DNA of 64,000 nucleotides, from positions 1,178,001 through 1,242,000 of the forward strand of contig JAJFZO010000168.1 in NCBI GenBank assembly GCA_021397835.1, given 5' to 3'. Made by a program: the position numbers and the translations under genes. This document shows positions 61,031-64,000 of this stretch, piece by piece. Position 1 is the first letter of the stretch. Each line of letters begins with the position of its first letter. The notes under the pieces were generated by a model. The model saw only the letters and a program-made list of their open reading frames with translations. It did no database searches and had not been told where the DNA came from. Source of the stretch: Moringa oleifera. Its lineage: Eukaryota > Streptophyta > Magnoliopsida > Brassicales > Moringaceae.

Positions 61031-63354
61031 ACATAAATTAATTTAGATTGAAATTAAAATAGTAAGGTCCAACTTGAACCGTTTTAAAATTTAAAGTTCG
61101 ATTTATAATTTGTCCTTAACCTTAGAGTTTTAACATACCTAACTCATGTTTTTATTTTCAATTATTTTTATTAAAAAATACTATTTCTTTTTTCTTTTCT
61201 TAAACATTTTTACCATAACCAAATTAAAAGCCAAAAAGAATTTATCAAAAGTGAACTTCAAATTTTCTCTTTATATGAAAAAGTTGGTTTTTACTTGTTT
61301 CTTTCTACTCTATTTGGTTAGTGTTCACTATGAGAAATATCAAAAACGTCTTTGTTATATATAACTTAATGAAATTCTTTCAAATATATGCTCTTTTTGC
61401 TCTTCTCTCTTATATTCTTTCTTCCCTTTTTTTTTTTTTTGGAATTCTTTAATATTTGAAGATATTTGAACTTTTTTATTTTTCTTGCAAGCTCGTGATA
61501 TATATATTCTTCCTTTAAAATCTTGATGAAAATAGGTTAAACGAAACTACTTTTTTAAAATTTTATTTTTCATTTTTCTTTCTTTTTTATGGGATATCTC
61601 AATTTAGGTAAAGTTTGTTAAGTTTTCGTGTAATCTTTTATCATAAACTTCGCATAAAGTTTATTACATAAGATCGATCTACGTCACTTTGATATAGTAT
61701 AGACTTAGTGTAGACCTTCAATTAACAGTTTCTGTGTAATCTTTTCTAGCTTCATATAACCTTGATAGAATAAGATTTGTATAACTTTCAAATGTTAGGT
61801 TTCATAAAAGATTTTTTGTAAGCTTCGTGAAACTTTTTTTACAAGTTTTATGTAACCTTATTTGCAAGTTTTGTATAGAGTTGTTGATTTTGTAAGATGT
61901 TGCTATTAGATATGGGTCAACACACAAGCCTAATATGCGGTGATATTATGAAGATATAGTTTCATTTCGTGTAATGTGACTCAGTGTAAAGATATAGTTC
62001 CTTGTAACATAGTTACATACAAAGATATAATTCTATATGAAGTCATTGGCTTTTATAAAAAAAGGTGCTATCATATATGGGTTGACACAAAAGCTTGATA
62101 TGGGTTTACATACAATGTAAATCCTATAATTTCACATTAATGAGATAAATGTTTCCATATAAGATGATGATATGATATGTGTATGTCCATGGTTCATCAT
62201 AAACTTCATGAATTTTAGATATAATTTTCACTTATTTGATATATTTTCACATCCTAGTTAACAATCATGAGTTGTTGAGATATACGACCCTAGTGTCTAC
62301 CTCATGTTATCCCAAATTTAGGTATAAACATAGCCATAGATCTATATCTACATATGAACTTTTACTGTTAGAGAAACATATAAGGTTATCACAATATGGG
62401 TTTTAATCGGGAAAACTCGCAATGTGAAAAAATTAAGAGTCATTAATAATCTTTTTAGATGTGATTGACCACCATCTTAAAGTAAAGCTAACTGATAAAA
62501 AAAAAGGTTAACATTGCAGGTTTGAGAGTCAGTTATGCTTGGGGAAGAATTAGCACCCTTAAGACACCCAAAATTGGTACCCTTTTGATTTTTTTTTTCT
62601 TGCAAATTAATGTTAAGGAGATTTTGGTTAAAGTACTCAAAATTTCATACTTACTCCATCTCGATGTACCAAAATATTTTCTAGGATCCCTTCCTCTTTA
62701 AAATAAGGGTTAGAAACCATGTATAAAATAGTTTATTATTATAATAAAAAGAAAATAAATTTTTTAAGGACTAAATATTCTAATATAAAAATATTTTCAA
62801 TTTCTATAACATGATTTATGTATATACTAGAACATTAAATAGATCAAACATATAACTTAACAAGAATCTAGTGATAACTAACTTAGCTTAAGTAATTTTA
62901 TTCAAGCAAATGAATATACTATAGTGAATGAGTTCAACAGATTTACTTGAATACTTTTTGAAGTCCCTTACACTTTTTATAATATTTCTTATTTCTTCAA
63001 TACAAATGAAGATAAGGTTTTAATGAAAATCTTCTTGAAAAGTAATGAAATCTCTAATGAAAAATTAAAAAAAAAATTATAGAGAGAATTTTCCTGAAGG
63101 AACTTTCTTTAGAAAGTTTTTCTTTTCTTGCTATGTGTTTTTATGTGTGTGTGTGTATCTTTTTGAATTCATATGTGAATTCATCTATCTATGAATGTAA
63201 ATCTCTCACTCTTTTCTAGCACAAAACTCGTAGCCCTTTTCCCTTAGCTTTTTGATGCCACTTGAATCATTTCAATTGAATCCCCAATGTAAAAGTTACG
63301 GTAGGTCTTTCGAGTGTTCTTCAATTTAGGTAAATTCTTTATCTTGAGAAGACC
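61031..63354. other. AT-rich repeat-like DNA, no gene
   Basis: Contains recurring words: GTGTAATCTTTT at about 61,628 and 61,735; TTTTTGTAAGCTTCGTGAAAC-like strings at about 61,810; and a diverged direct repeat with TATGGGT(C/T)(A/G)ACAC at about 61,911 and 62,076. Probably decayed LTR-retrotransposon sequence, but no coding domain was found. Confidence 0.35.
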
Positions 63355-63450
63355 CGACCTTAGGTTAATTCTTGACCTTGGATTAGCTCCAAACTTTGAG
63401 TTAACTTCCAACTTTGGATTAGCTTTCGACCTCAAGTTACGCTCCTAACT
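63355..63450. repeat. 18-bp minisatellite, about five units
   Basis: Imperfect units of the form (G/A)AC(C/T)T(T/C)(G/A)G(A/G)TTA followed by six variable bases repeat every 18 bp. Because 18 is a multiple of three, the minus strand reads an open hexapeptide repeat (KANPKL, EVNSKF, GANPRS, RINLRS). The frame spans only 63,244-63,435 with no supported start, so it is listed as a repeat and not a gene. Confidence 0.75.
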
Positions 63451-64000
63451 TTAAAGGATACTGCTAAAAGTAAAGTACTCAAATGGTAGTTTGAAAAGAC
63501 CTCAAATATAACTCAATCAAGTTTGTTGAGTTTTTCTAAAAAAATTCAATTTTTTCATCATCAAACCCCTTTTATGGCACCTTTTTCCATAGTGATAGAA
63601 AATATGTTGGTTGTAAGGTAATAGTGGCATTTTTGCTTTAGATTTATCGTGAAAGCAAAATTTGGGTATCAACAGTTGCCTCTCTTTGTTTATTTTTGAA
63701 AGTCGAAAATAAAACAAAGATCAAGAGATGGCAAATTTTGTATCTTTACGATTCTTTCCCCTTTAAATTTTTCTCTATAATTCTTTATTTTTAAAAATAT
63801 TTTTTATCTTTTTTTAATAAATTTTTTCCTTTTTCTTTCTATATTTGGTAAATTATACAAGAAATAAACAAAAAAAAATGAAGTTTTTTTTTTTTATGAA
63901 ATTGTTTGATAGTGATTATTTATCATCCAAGACAGAATTCTTCCTCTTCTTTTGATAACAAACACATCGCTTATCATTGAAAAATTCTTGATCTTAACAT
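63451..64000. other. AT-rich DNA at the right edge, possibly retrotransposon
   Basis: A GGGTATCAACAGTTGCC string at about 63,663 followed by purine/pyrimidine-rich runs is reminiscent of LTR-retrotransposon flanks, but no LTR pair or coding domain is visible within the window. Confidence 0.25.

Noticed and set aside
1..64000. tRNA, rRNA, organelle insertions or CRISPR arrays
   Set aside because: I looked for cloverleaf A- and B-box patterns, rRNA cores, plastid or mitochondrial gene blocks and regularly spaced repeats, and saw none that could be supported. CRISPR arrays are not expected in a plant nuclear genome.

Overview
The window is nuclear DNA of a flowering plant, most likely a eudicot. 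It is AT-rich, its genes are split by many short exons with GT-AG introns, and plant-type transposon debris fills the spaces. Every splice model here was built by reading frames and checking exon phases by hand. The species cannot be named from the sequence.

Left edge (1-5,879, minus strand): nine exons of a CbbY-like HAD-family protein with a probable chloroplast transit peptide. The last part of the gene (about 80 residues by comparison with the Arabidopsis homologue, as I remember it) lies beyond base 1. The usual nucleophilic Asp of the HAD motif I is Glu here.

Centre left (about 6.1-31.0 kb): about 25 kb without an intact gene. It holds two copies of a roughly 500-bp foldback element (6.9 and 29.6 kb), a decayed CACTA (En/Spm) transposase on the minus strand (12.6-13.3 kb), CACTA-type termini and subterminal repeats (8.4, 15.0, 21.1 and 22.7 kb), and a broken coat-protein region of an endogenous caulimovirid on the minus strand (26.6-28.4 kb). 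The last is bracketed by two direct repeats of about 600 bp.

Centre right (31,472-58,342, plus strand): a complete MOR1/GEM1 gene, the plant XMAP215/Dis1-family microtubule polymerase. I could define 54 exons that stay in phase and give 6,072 nt, or 2,023 residues plus stop, with five TOG-type domains. One intron uses a GC donor and one acceptor is a tandem NAGNAG. Four large introns (3, 9, 12, 18) account for most of the gene's length, and three of them carry recent tandem duplications or retroelement fragments.

Right edge (59,981-60,199, plus strand): a one-exon gene for a 72-residue single-pass membrane protein with a Pro-rich tail and its own TATA box. After it comes about 3.8 kb of repeat-like AT-rich sequence, including an 18-bp minisatellite.

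The three genes have unrelated jobs (plastid HAD-like protein, cortical and spindle microtubule growth, unknown small membrane protein) and do not form a functional cluster. I found no convincing new multi-gene system. The most unusual items are the HAD nucleophile substitution, the caulimovirid fragment between LTR-like repeats, and the splice-site peculiarities of MOR1.
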